From the NCBI GenBank assembly GCA_025354065.1, contig JANXNM010000005.1:1-26015 (forward strand): 26,015 nucleotides of DNA, read 5' to 3'. The translations under genes and the position numbers were made by a program. Position 1 is the first letter of the stretch. Every line of letters starts with the position of its first letter. The notes under the pieces are model-generated. The model worked only from the letters and a program-made list of their open reading frames with translations. It had not been told where the DNA came from and did not search any database. Below, piece after piece: positions 1-6,876 of this stretch. The stretch is from Synechococcales cyanobacterium 340R_concoct_173_sub. Its GTDB lineage: Bacteria; Cyanobacteriota; Cyanobacteriia; Leptolyngbyales; Leptolyngbyaceae.

Positions 1-1
1 T

Positions 2-1612
2 CAAGTGAGTAGTTTTAATCGGCCTAATTTGTATTATGAAGTCAGAGCTAAAACTCGCAATACCTACGACGATATGCGATCGCAAGTTGAAAAAGCGAAT
101 GGTCCAGTAATCATTTATTGTCTCAGTCGGAAGCGGGTGGAGGAAGTCGCGGCGAAATTAATTAAAGATGGTATAAAAGCAATTCCCTACCATGCTGGAA
201 TGAACAATGAGGACCGATCGCGTAATCAAAATCGATTCATTCGAGATGATGTGCAGGTGATTGTGGCGACGATCGCCTTTGGGATGGGGATTAATAAGCC
301 CGATGTCCGGTTGGTGATTCACTATGATTTACCTAAAAATATTGAGGGCTATTACCAAGAATCTGGTCGCGCAGGACGAGATAGTGAACCTGCGGTTTGT
401 ACTTTGTATTATGGTGTGGGGGATATTAAGACTATTGAATATATCATTGCCCAGAAAGTTGATCCTATAACAGGTGAGCCGTTAGAAGAAGAACAGCGGA
501 TTGCAAAACAACAACTTCGCCGAGTCATTAATTATTCGGAAGCATTAGAATGTCGGCGGACGGTTCAACTTAGTTACTTCGGTGAGAGCTTTGCAGGTAA
601 TTGTGAAACCTGTGATAATTGTCGATTCCCCAAGCCTCTAGAAGAGCGAACTATAGAAGCTCAAAAGTTCATTTCTTGTATTGCCCGATTTGCTCAAAAG
701 GGTCAGAATTATGGCACAAAATATACTATAGATGTATTGCGAGGATCTAAGGAAAAGCGTGTTTTACTAAATCATCATGATCAACTTTCGACCTATGGTA
801 TTGGTAAAGATCGATCGCCCGACGAATGGAAAATGATCGCCCGATCGCTCATTCACCAAGGCTTACTTGATGAGGCGACTGATGGCTACTCAGTATTACA
901 ATTGAATGATTTGAGTTGGGAAGTATTAAGGGGATCTCGTAAGGTATTGGTGGCGATCGAAACTCAGAAGGAAACCACAACGGTCATTCGTGCGGATACT
1001 GACAATGCTCAAGTTGAGGAATTATTAACTAAATTGAAAGCATTACGAAAAGAACTCGCAGATAAACAAGCTGTGCCGCCCTATGTCATTTTTTCTAATG
1101 CAACATTGCGGCTAATGGCTCAACAACAACCCGTCACCCGATCACAATTCCTGAGTTTGTCGGGTGTGGGCGATCGGAAAATGTCGCAGTATGGTGAAGC
1201 CTTTATGGGTGAGATTACTGCCTTTCGTGAAGATAATGGTCTATCTGTTGCAGGTGCGACTGTCGGTACAATCAAGGTCATTACGCCACTTAAAACTGAA
1301 ACACGCCATCATGTCACGGCTACTCATTTAGATACCCTCGGATTACATCAACAGGGCTTACGCATTGATGATATTGCTGAGCAACGGGATTTGCGTCGGG
1401 GGACAGTAATGAGTCATTTAGAATTGCTGCTGGAGAATGGTTATACTGTGGAACTTGATCGGTTGGTAAGTCGCGATCGGAGTGCGCAAATTTTACAAGC
1501 GTTTAATCAAACTAAACTTGATTCATTAACAGCTATTCGAGAAATTGTGGGCGAGACCGTTAGTTTTGACGAAATCCGTTTGGTTCGGGCATGGTGGCGA
1601 CGGAAGAAATAA
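2..1612 (+). CDS. recQ: ATP-dependent DNA helicase RecQ, C-terminal part (5' end outside window)
   Basis: This is the 3' part of a RecQ-family 3'-5' DNA helicase, which acts in recombination and replication-fork repair. The reading frame is already open at the window edge, and the first visible residues (SSFNRPNLYYEV) are internal to RecQ, so the N-terminal helicase lobe with Walker A and B is missing only because the window starts here. Counting from the GTG at 5, helicase motif IV lies near residues 35-42, motif V near 86-105 (AFGMGINKPD) and motif VI at 118-126 (QESGRAGRD). The RQC zinc site is complete (Cys183, Cys200, Cys203, Cys206) and is followed by a winged-helix region. An HRDC domain spans about 336-410 and a C-terminal helix-turn-helix-like domain about 440-490. 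The GTG at 5 should not be taken as the true start. The identification is secure. Confidence 0.95.
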   Translation, partial: QVSSFNRPNLYYEVRAKTRNTYDDMRSQVEKANGPVIIYCLSRKRVEEVAAKLIKDGIKAIPYHAGMNNEDRSRNQNRFIRDDVQVIVATIAFGMGINKPDVRLVIHYDLPKNIEGYYQESGRAGRDSEPAVCTLYYGVGDIKTIEYIIAQKVDPITGEPLEEEQRIAKQQLRRVINYSEALECRRTVQLSYFGESFAGNCETCDNCRFPKPLEERTIEAQKFISCIARFAQKGQNYGTKYTIDVLRGSKEKRVLLNHHDQLSTYGIGKDRSPDEWKMIARSLIHQGLLDEATDGYSVLQLNDLSWEVLRGSRKVLVAIETQKETTTVIRADTDNAQVEELLTKLKALRKELADKQAVPPYVIFSNATLRLMAQQQPVTRSQFLSLSGVGDRKMSQYGEAFMGEITAFREDNGLSVAGATVGTIKVITPLKTETRHHVTATHLDTLGLHQQGLRIDDIAEQRDLRRGTVMSHLELLLENGYTVELDRLVSRDRSAQILQAFNQTKLDSLTAIREIVGETVSFDEIRLVRAWWRRKK

Positions 1613-1620
1613 TTTTGAAT

Positions 1621-1808
1621 TGCGAAACTGATCTATCGTCTACTCTCCGTATGGTGATGCAAGGTTGTTCGATTCCGCCAAATGATTCACCTGTTTCAAA
1701 ATACAGATTTGCGATCGTTAGAACGTCATCATCTCTGGTAAGTAGGACTTGTTCTAATTCATTGGCCTGCTTTAATACTTCAGGATCAAGAAGTCCAGCC
1801 CGATCGTA
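1621..1808 (-). pseudogene. Remnant of a DUF5615 PIN-like toxin gene
   Basis: Read on the minus strand from 1808, the sequence gives a stretch without stops whose middle reads RAGLLDPEVLKQANEL, then VLLTRDDDVLTIA and TGESFGGI. This matches the core of DUF5615 (PIN-like) proteins, which typically carry (S/A)G..DP.VL..A.ELGRVL..(Q/R)DDDLL and then TG..FAG(V/I). The N-terminal third, which normally begins with a D-E motif, is missing: a TAA stop lies directly before the matching part (1809-1811). The end runs on without a natural stop into the antisense of recQ. It is therefore a decayed fragment. DUF5615 proteins usually sit beside a DUF433 antitoxin, and a possible scrap of one lies just upstream. 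The family match is from memory of conserved motifs. Confidence 0.6.
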
Positions 1809-1909
1809 TTACTAGTAGCCTGTCATTGTAAGGGTTAACGATCGCGTTCAGCCACAGTGAAACATCCCTCGATCGTTTGCGCTGACGTTTTCCACTGGTC
1901 ATCGGATCA

Positions 1910-1966
1910 CCATTTATGATGACACGCCTCAATGTAAGTCAATGCACGATTGATTTCGAGGGTGGA
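1910..1966 (-). pseudogene. Possible scrap of a DUF433 antitoxin C-terminus
   Basis: The minus strand reads TLEINRALTYIEACHHKW before a stop. This resembles the C-terminal helix pair of DUF433 antitoxins (PHLTL..I..AL.YY..H..EI). It lies on the same strand and about 100 bp before the DUF5615 remnant, the order expected for that toxin-antitoxin pair. It is only about 19 residues long, so the assignment depends mostly on context. Confidence 0.3.
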
Positions 1967-2006
1967 TTAACGATCGTAATTTAGCCCGATCGCTGGTTAT
2001 GGCTGC

Positions 2007-2038
2007 TTATCTTTATCGTCTAATGCTACGTCCGCACT
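2007..2038 (+). repeat. 32-bp direct repeat, copy 1 (left of the VapBC-like pair)
   Basis: Positions 2007-2038 match 2779-2810 at 30 of 32 bases, and the last 20 bases are identical. The two copies lie on either side of the toxin-antitoxin pair and its promoter, and nothing else in the window carries this sequence. Confidence 0.85.
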
Positions 2039-2060
2039 GAAGCGATCGCCTACCCACCTA

Positions 2061-2073
2061 AGCTATAATAGCT
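2061..2073 (+). promoter_or_regulatory. Promoter -10 box inside a palindrome, upstream of the antitoxin
   Basis: The sequence AGCTATAATAGCT is a perfect inverted repeat (6 + 1 + 6) that contains a consensus TATAAT at 2064-2069. It lies 73 bp before the antitoxin ATG. A palindrome over the -10 box fits the autoregulated operators of toxin-antitoxin operons, where the antitoxin-toxin complex blocks its own promoter. No good -35 box is visible. Confidence 0.5.
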
Positions 2074-2145
2074 ATCACTAGTACAAGATTTATTTTAATA
2101 TCAGCCATTACAACGCTACTGCAAAAAGTCGAGTTGGTAAAGTTC

Positions 2146-2355
2146 ATGAGTCCATCGGTAAAACCACTAGAAGAATTGGTGAGAGAATTATCACCCCAGT
2201 TAAAGGTTGAAGTACAAGCGTTTGTAGAGTCACTTTTGGTTAAATCTAATCAACCTATAAAATGGAAACTCTGTCAAGACTGGGCAGGAATGCTTAAAGC
2301 TGACTATACATCAATTGAATTACAGCATCTTGCAGTTGAATGGAGAAATGGTTAG
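2146..2355 (+). CDS. DUF2281-type antitoxin of a VapBC-like pair
   Basis: This 69-residue protein resembles the DUF2281 antitoxin-like family common in cyanobacteria: an N-terminal helix (EELVRELSPQLKVEVQAFVESLL), a basic linker, then a DWAG motif and a C-terminal YTSIELQHLAVEWRN helix. In this family the C-terminal part is thought to bind and neutralise the PIN toxin made by the next gene. The stop overlaps the GTG proposed as toxin start (the G of TAG is the G of GTG), so the two are probably translationally coupled. I chose the ATG at 2146; an in-frame TTG at 2134 is possible but weaker. Transcription probably starts from the palindromic -10 box at 2061-2073. Confidence 0.75.
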   Translation: MSPSVKPLEELVRELSPQLKVEVQAFVESLLVKSNQPIKWKLCQDWAGMLKADYTSIELQHLAVEWRNG

Positions 2356-2768
2356 TGTTTCTCTTAGATACTAATATTTGGCTAGAACGCCTGTTGGGGC
2401 AAGAACAAGCAGAAATCGCTGCTGAATTGCTTGATGCGCTTTCGACATCTGATATATGTATGACTGATTTCACGTTACATTCTATCGGAGTGATATGTAA
2501 CCGACTCAAGCAAAGGGCTGTTTTTGTCAAATTTGTAGATGATGTTTTGATGGATACTGGGGTTGTACTGGTCAGCATTCCTGCTAACAAAATGAAGAGA
2601 GTCGTGGAAATAATGGATTGCTTTTGCCTAGACTTTGACGATGCCTACCAATACGTTGCTGCCGAGATAGAAGGCGCAACTATTGTGAGTTTTGACAAAG
2701 ATTTTGACAAGACTGAGAAAGGACGTTTGACATCAATGCAAGTTCTCGAACTCCAGAAATCGATCTGA
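2355..2768 (+). CDS. PIN-domain ribonuclease toxin (VapC-like)
   Basis: This is a PIN-domain protein of about 137 residues and the probable toxin of the pair. It would cleave RNA with Mg2+ held by acidic residues. The N-terminus reads VFLLDTNIWLERLL with the first catalytic Asp in LLDTN. Further acidic clusters expected for PIN domains are LDFDDAYQYVAAE, with paired Asp, and IVSFDKDFD near the C-terminus. Length and motif order are normal, so it looks intact. I prefer the GTG at 2355 because GGAG lies 9 nt upstream and family members start right before the FLLDTN strand. An ATG at 2340 in the same frame would add five residues and overlap the antitoxin by 16 bp. The RNA target cannot be told from sequence. 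Confidence 0.8.
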   Translation: MFLLDTNIWLERLLGQEQAEIAAELLDALSTSDICMTDFTLHSIGVICNRLKQRAVFVKFVDDVLMDTGVVLVSIPANKMKRVVEIMDCFCLDFDDAYQYVAAEIEGATIVSFDKDFDKTEKGRLTSMQVLELQKSI

Positions 2769-2778
2769 CTATAGTTGA

Positions 2779-2810
2779 TTATCTTCATCATCTAATGCTA
2801 CGTCCGCACT
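2779..2810 (+). repeat. 32-bp direct repeat, copy 2 (right of the VapBC-like pair)
   Basis: This is the second copy of the repeat at 2007-2038, with two mismatches in the first half and identity over the last 20 bases (2791-2810). It starts 10 bp after the toxin stop codon. The sequences beyond the repeats are unrelated on both sides. Confidence 0.85.
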
Positions 2811-2831
2811 AATTTGCTAAGGCGACACTTC

Positions 2832-3602
2832 GTGAACGACATCGAAACGGGATTCTTTGAACTGACAGATGACCCGATCGTAAATGAATCACAGTCCGAT
2901 TTATCCGACGAGCCATCTCACCCCCATTCGTAATAGCAAATATTGATCTTGAACCTCATCATTCAAAATCATCAACACCCAAATTCGAGGATAATACCCT
3001 TGGTCGATACGAAAAACCACTGCCGCAGAATTCAACTCCCATGTCCCTGCAAACGCTCATCCCCGTCATCATCACCAAAACTCAACGTCCCAGGACTGCG
3101 TTTTGACTTCGACAACGCCAAACTCATCGGCCACCCTGAACGCATTGGTCAAGTCATCACCGTCCAAGGCAACGAAACCCTAATTCGTGAACTTATTCGC
3201 AACTTCCAAAAACTTGAACAAATCAGCGATGCCAATCAAATCGACTACACCGCCCAAAAACTCCGATCGCGTGAACTATTCCTCAGAGCGATCGGACTCA
3301 ATCTCAACACCGCAACAGCCCAAAAACTCCAAAATCTAGGACTCAGCACCACCCCAGCCAACGCCATCCTTAAACGCCGAAATACCCAGCCCTTAAGGAC
3401 TCTTAGCGAAGTACTTTCCCTCGGCGAAATTGATTTTGGCACCTATACTCAAGGGCGTAATCGGCTTATCACCGCCAAATGCTCGCCCTCTGCCGATCTA
3501 AATCACTCAATTCAAAACGTCAATCCTAATCACACTCAACCAAACCCTAACCCGATCGCTAGACATACCGTCCTACAGGGGAAAGGGGCAAAAAAAGAGT
3601 AA
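2832..3602 (+). pseudogene. Helix-hairpin-helix protein gene broken by two opposite 1-base slips
   Basis: Three open stretches in two frames join into one plausible protein. The first (from GTG 2832) is acidic, with NDIETGFFELTDDP, and stops at 2931. The second is open from 2888 in another frame, reads PPFVIANIDLEPHH and later LQTLIPVIITKTQRP, and stops at 3104. The third returns to the first frame with PGLRFDFDNAKLIG. One extra C in the C5 run at 2921-2925 and one C fewer at 3089-3091 would fuse all three. The third part ends in a helix-hairpin-helix-like segment (IGLNLNTATAQKLQNLGL, then AILKRRNTQPLRTLSEVLSLG). This resembles the (L/I)NLNTA..EL..L...A..I...R motif of ComEA and GspK proteins. 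The C-terminus is low-complexity (NPNHTQPNPNP). Role unknown. It could be a decayed gene, or an intact one with sequencing errors in C tracts. Confidence 0.5.
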
Positions 3603-3723
3603 TTGTGTAAGCAATTTGAAAAAATACTGTTAATATTCAGCAACTTCAAGTTTGCCTCTGTGATTTGATCAGTAAAATTTGTAGCTTGAGTCATCTTGAG
3701 TCATTGTGTGGTGAGGAAACTGC

Positions 3724-5205
3724 GTGAGAACCGTAAGAAAGGGATCAATTTCATCTAGACAGCCATCTAAACATCCGCCCGAGGGAAAAAGAGCCGCCAG
3801 TCGAAGTACTGGAAAATCCGGATCAGGCCGTCCCGTCAAGAGCAGCGCCGCTCCCACTCGTAAAAAGCCCTCACAAAAAGCTGGCAGCAACAGATTTACC
3901 TGGCTATTTTTCTGTTTGACAGGAGTTGCCATGCTTTCTGCAACCGCAGGTGCATTACTGGCTGTTTCCTTGTCTAGTACGCCTTTGATGCAGCGTAAGC
4001 TTTCGATCGCTGATGCCGCAGTCTTCAACAAAACTGGTATTGCAAGTCAAAACAATCTCAAAATGCCCGGTCTAACCCGGCCCGTAAATATTTTATTACT
4101 CGGGACCAAAGTACTAACTACAGATGTCAGCGAAGTCCCTGCCCATCTCAAAAATTTAAAATACCAAGCCCTAATCAATTCATTTGAAGGCTTAACGGAC
4201 ACTATGCTCCTGCTTCGGTTCAACCCCGAAAACAAAAAAGTAAGCGTTCTTTCTATCCCCCGCGACACCCGCACCGCTATCCCCGGACATGGCATCACCA
4301 AAATTAACGAAGCCAATTCCTTAGGTGGACCGCCTCTTGCCGCCCGAGCCGCGAGTGAATTGTTGGGTGGGGTTGGGGTCGATCGTTACATTTCCATGAA
4401 TGTCCAGGGAGTCGAAGCGTTGGTCAATGCCCTTGGCGGAGTTACGGTCAACGTCCCGAAGGATATGAAATATCAGGATGATAGTCAACACCTTTATATC
4501 AACCTAAAAGCAGGTCGCCAACACCTTGACGGTACCAAAACCCTCCAATTACTGCGCTTCCGTCAAGATGCCCTCGGTGACATTGGTCGAATTCAGCGCC
4601 AACAGATGGTCATGCGCGCTATCATGGAGCAAGCCCTTAACCCCGCCACGATTACCCGATTGCCCAGTATTCTGTCGGTAATTCAGTCCCACATCGACAC
4701 CAATCTGTCAGTGGAAGAAATCCTTGCCCTCGTTGGCTACGCCGCCCAAACCAACCGATCGAATACTCAGATGCTCATGGTACCGGGAGCATTCAGTCGT
4801 CCCGGCGAATTTGATGCGAGCTATTGGCTCCCCAGTCAAAAACGAATTCAAGACCTCATGGCCCGTCATTTTGACTTAGGTGAAGTTGGTGCAGAAGACA
4901 CTAGCCATCAGTCGGTTCGGATTACGCTGCAAGACAGTACCAAACAACCCGATCGGGTCCAGACTGTTCTCAGAGCTTTGCAAAAGTCAGGCTATAGCAA
5001 TTCAAGCTTAGGACAACCTTGGACTGAATCTCTCAGTGTCACTCGAATTGTGGCTCAGCAGGGCAATACAAAAAGTGCCGATGCGGTTCGAGAAGCCCTC
5101 GGGTTTGGCGAGATTCGCATTGAAACAACAGGGGATCTAGATTCGGATATCACCATTCAATTGGGCAAAGATTCGATACAGCAGAGAACTAAGCCGCAGA
5201 AATAG
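3724..5205 (+). CDS. LytR-CpsA-Psr (LCP) family glycopolymer transferase
   Basis: LCP proteins are membrane-anchored enzymes that move undecaprenyl-linked glycopolymers onto cell-wall peptidoglycan on the outer face of the inner membrane. This 493-residue protein has a basic, Ser/Pro-rich cytoplasmic N-terminus (about 1-57), one transmembrane helix (about 58-83) and the LCP catalytic domain (about 115-330). The catalytic domain shows the hallmarks VNILLLGTK, TDTMLLLRFNP, SIPRDTR, KINEANSLGG, and LLRFRQD with GDIGRIQRQQ. A C-terminal LytR_C domain covers about 395-485. The GTG start is supported by GAGGAA about 7 nt upstream. The gene stands alone; a terminator hairpin follows at 5241-5272. 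Its exact substrate is unknown. Confidence 0.93.
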   Translation: MRTVRKGSISSRQPSKHPPEGKRAASRSTGKSGSGRPVKSSAAPTRKKPSQKAGSNRFTWLFFCLTGVAMLSATAGALLAVSLSSTPLMQRKLSIADAAVFNKTGIASQNNLKMPGLTRPVNILLLGTKVLTTDVSEVPAHLKNLKYQALINSFEGLTDTMLLLRFNPENKKVSVLSIPRDTRTAIPGHGITKINEANSLGGPPLAARAASELLGGVGVDRYISMNVQGVEALVNALGGVTVNVPKDMKYQDDSQHLYINLKAGRQHLDGTKTLQLLRFRQDALGDIGRIQRQQMVMRAIMEQALNPATITRLPSILSVIQSHIDTNLSVEEILALVGYAAQTNRSNTQMLMVPGAFSRPGEFDASYWLPSQKRIQDLMARHFDLGEVGAEDTSHQSVRITLQDSTKQPDRVQTVLRALQKSGYSNSSLGQPWTESLSVTRIVAQQGNTKSADAVREALGFGEIRIETTGDLDSDITIQLGKDSIQQRTKPQK

Positions 5206-5240
5206 GCATCACTTCTATTGAACAATTTTTAAATCCATAA

Positions 5241-5272
5241 AAAAACGAGGCTTACTTCTAAACCCCGTTTTT
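5241..5272. terminator. Bidirectional intrinsic terminator between the LCP gene and tRNA-Glu copy 1
   Basis: A 10-bp stem (AAAAACGAGG at 5241-5250 with CCCCGTTTTT at 5263-5272, one mismatch) closes a 12-nt loop. Its T-run lets it end the LCP transcript on the plus strand, and its A-run gives a T-run on the minus strand for the tRNA transcript. Confidence 0.75.
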
Positions 5273-5278
5273 CATTTA

Positions 5279-5351
5279 TACCCCCAGGGGAAGTCGAATC
5301 CCCGTCGCCTCCGTGAAAGGGAGGTGTCCTAGGCCACTAGACGATGGGGGC
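5279..5351 (-). tRNA. tRNA-Glu (anticodon UUC), copy 1
   Basis: The minus strand folds as a full 73-nt tRNA without encoded CCA. The acceptor is GCCCCCA pairing with TGGGGGT, with a G1-U72 wobble and discriminator A. The anticodon stem is CCTCC/GGAGG around the loop CTTTCAC, giving anticodon UUC, and the T arm is GGGGA/TCCCC. The G1-U72 pair and overall sequence are typical of cyanobacterial and chloroplast tRNA-Glu, which serves both protein synthesis and, through GluTR, 5-aminolevulinate and tetrapyrrole synthesis. It is identical to copy 2. Confidence 0.95.
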
Positions 5352-5380
5352 GTAGGAATTGCGTTTTTTGCAACTTGTTC

Positions 5381-5409
5381 AACATATCAAATTGGCGTAG
5401 GATTTGCAA
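5381..5409 (-). promoter_or_regulatory. Possible promoter of tRNA-Glu copy 1
   Basis: On the minus strand TTGCAA is followed after 17 nt by TATGTT, about 30 nt before the tRNA 5' end. Each box matches the consensus at four of six positions and the spacing is ideal, but the call is weak. Confidence 0.3.
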
Positions 5410-5534
5410 CAAAAATCTTAGATTTCTTTCTCCAAAGCCTTCACCTCACAAAAATGGCCGGATCCACCCTATAAAATTAATACGTCTAACTCAACCCAAT
5501 AATTGAGCCGATCGTGCCATTAAAAAATGATCAT

Positions 5535-5570
5535 TAAAAAAGCGACTCAAGATTTTGCTTGAATCGCTTC
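5535..5570 (-). terminator. Intrinsic terminator after tRNA-Glu copy 2
   Basis: On the minus strand an AAGCGATTCAAG / CTTGAGTCGCTT stem with one imperfect pair and a 6-nt loop is followed by TTTTTT. It lies directly beyond the 3' end of tRNA copy 2 and separates the two tRNA genes into independent transcripts. Confidence 0.8.
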
Positions 5571-5574
5571 TCAA

Positions 5575-5647
5575 TACCCCCAGGGGAAGTCGAATCCCCG
5601 TCGCCTCCGTGAAAGGGAGGTGTCCTAGGCCACTAGACGATGGGGGC
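5575..5647 (-). tRNA. tRNA-Glu (anticodon UUC), copy 2
   Basis: This is a 73-nt tRNA identical in every base to the copy 296 bp away. It has the same UUC anticodon, G1-U72 pair and discriminator A. It has its own upstream promoter candidate and its own terminator, so the copies are separate transcription units rather than one precursor. Confidence 0.95.
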
Positions 5648-5701
5648 GTAGGTACTTGACGCAGTAGGTGTCAAACCCGACTAACGCTTGACTTCTAGCA
5701 A

Positions 5702-5728
5702 TTTATAGGACTTTCAGAGAACTGTCAA
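5702..5728 (-). promoter_or_regulatory. Probable promoter of tRNA-Glu copy 2
   Basis: The minus strand carries a perfect TTGACA (5723-5728) followed after 15 nt by TATAAA (5702-5707); TAAATT at 17 nt is an alternative -10. It would give a leader of about 50 nt. Between promoter and tRNA lies a small inverted repeat (TTGAC at 5656-5660, GTCAA at 5670-5674). Confidence 0.5.
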
Positions 5729-6013
5729 TATAAAATCTCATATTTACGCTCAAACCATTCAAAGCGGGATTTGAGGCCGATCGAAGTATCAGCGGACACC
5801 CCATAAACTGTCATGCTAAAAGTCCGATCGGGTTAAGAGGTCTTCTACCGTGAGATTATTAAATCACTCTGTCGAATCAGCATGATTTTTGCCTGAATGA
5901 CTCTATCTAGAGAAACTTGGGTGAAGTCAATGCCTTTAGGTAGATTTTTCGGTTTTGTAGGGCTTTTTTAGGTCTTACTGGTCTTCTGGGTAATCCTGGC
6001 TTCGGAGTCTCTC
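5729..6013. other. Intergenic stretch with no recognisable gene
   Basis: Between the tRNA promoter and the acyltransferase start I see no coding potential with normal start sites, no tRNA and no clear hairpin. It presumably holds the promoter of the acyltransferase gene, but no convincing -35/-10 pair stands out. Confidence 0.4.
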
Positions 6014-6799
6014 ATGGCACAATTAACTTCAAAACACAGTAATTCACCCGAAGACGATTTGCCTAATGAGCAACGTCAATCGGCAACGAGTCCATCAGCA
6101 GCAAAGGAATCGCAGGTTTCAAAGGTTTCACCTTGGCTTGTGCCCTTTGTATACGCCGTGGGTCAATATCTAGTGTTGCCGTTCTATTTTCGGCGTGTCG
6201 AAGTGATGGGCCAAGAATGGCTACCGAGGTCTGGTCCCGTTATCCTTGCTCCCACACACCGATCGCGTTGGGATGCGTTGATGTTGCCCTTCGCGGCAGG
6301 CATTAAGGTCACAGGCCGGAATCTTCGTTTTATGGTCAGTATGGATGAAGTGAAAGGGCTTCAGGGATGGTTTATTCGGCGACTGGGGGGATTTGCTATT
6401 GATACTCTGAAGCCGGGAGTCGCCAGCTTGCGTCACAGTATTGAGTTGCTTGAACAGGGCGAGATGATGGTTATCTTCCCAGAGGGTAATATTTTTCGGG
6501 ACCGATCGGTCCAACCCCTGAAGGCCGGGTTTGCACGACTTGCACTTCAAGCCGATGCGGGAGGACTGACTGAAGGTAAATTGGGGGTTCAGGTGGTGCC
6601 CATTAGCTTGACCTACAGTAAACGGTTTGTGCCTTGGCGATCCCGCGTTCAAATTCGCATCGGCAAGCCTTTGGAGGTCCATCACTATTGCACAGGCAAA
6701 GCCAAACAGGATGCCAAAGTTCTGACAGAAGACCTGCGTAACTCTTTACAAACGCTGCTCATTGAGTCCTGTGAGGCATTGGATCTGTCCCAGCCATGA
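6014..6799 (+). CDS. PlsC-like 1-acyl-sn-glycerol-3-phosphate acyltransferase
   Basis: This 261-residue protein belongs to the PlsC/LPLAT acyltransferases, which move an acyl group onto lysophosphatidic acid or a related acceptor at the membrane. The catalytic HX4D motif is His82-Asp87 (HRSRWD), and the substrate-binding FPEG motif is at 155-158, followed by NIFRD. The first 40 residues are polar and Ser/Pro-rich, and a hydrophobic patch (about 42-60) precedes the core. GGAG lies 6 nt before the ATG. It is a single gene converging on ugd. Cyanobacteria carry several paralogues, so the precise acceptor is uncertain. Confidence 0.88.
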   Translation: MAQLTSKHSNSPEDDLPNEQRQSATSPSAAKESQVSKVSPWLVPFVYAVGQYLVLPFYFRRVEVMGQEWLPRSGPVILAPTHRSRWDALMLPFAAGIKVTGRNLRFMVSMDEVKGLQGWFIRRLGGFAIDTLKPGVASLRHSIELLEQGEMMVIFPEGNIFRDRSVQPLKAGFARLALQADAGGLTEGKLGVQVVPISLTYSKRFVPWRSRVQIRIGKPLEVHHYCTGKAKQDAKVLTEDLRNSLQTLLIESCEALDLSQP

Positions 6800-6810
6800 T
6801 GAGATTCCAG

Positions 6811-6846
6811 AAATTAAAATCGGCCTAAAAACTATCTAAGCCGATC
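6811..6846 (-). terminator. Probable terminator after ugd
   Basis: On the minus strand ATCGGC (6840-6845) pairs with GCCGAT (6819-6824), and TTTTAATTT follows. The loop is rather long (15 nt). It lies between the convergent ugd and acyltransferase genes, just after the ugd stop. Confidence 0.45.
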
Positions 6847-6876
6847 GCTTATAACCTTTACTTGTCTCCTATCAAT

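Noticed and set aside
1591..1815. Plus-strand ORF of 74 codons after recQ
   Set aside because: It overlaps the recQ end and is antisense to the DUF5615 remnant, whose minus-strand translation makes far more sense.
2294..2590. Minus-strand ORF of 98 codons across the toxin-antitoxin genes
   Set aside because: It is antisense to the well-supported PIN and DUF2281 genes and shows no family features.
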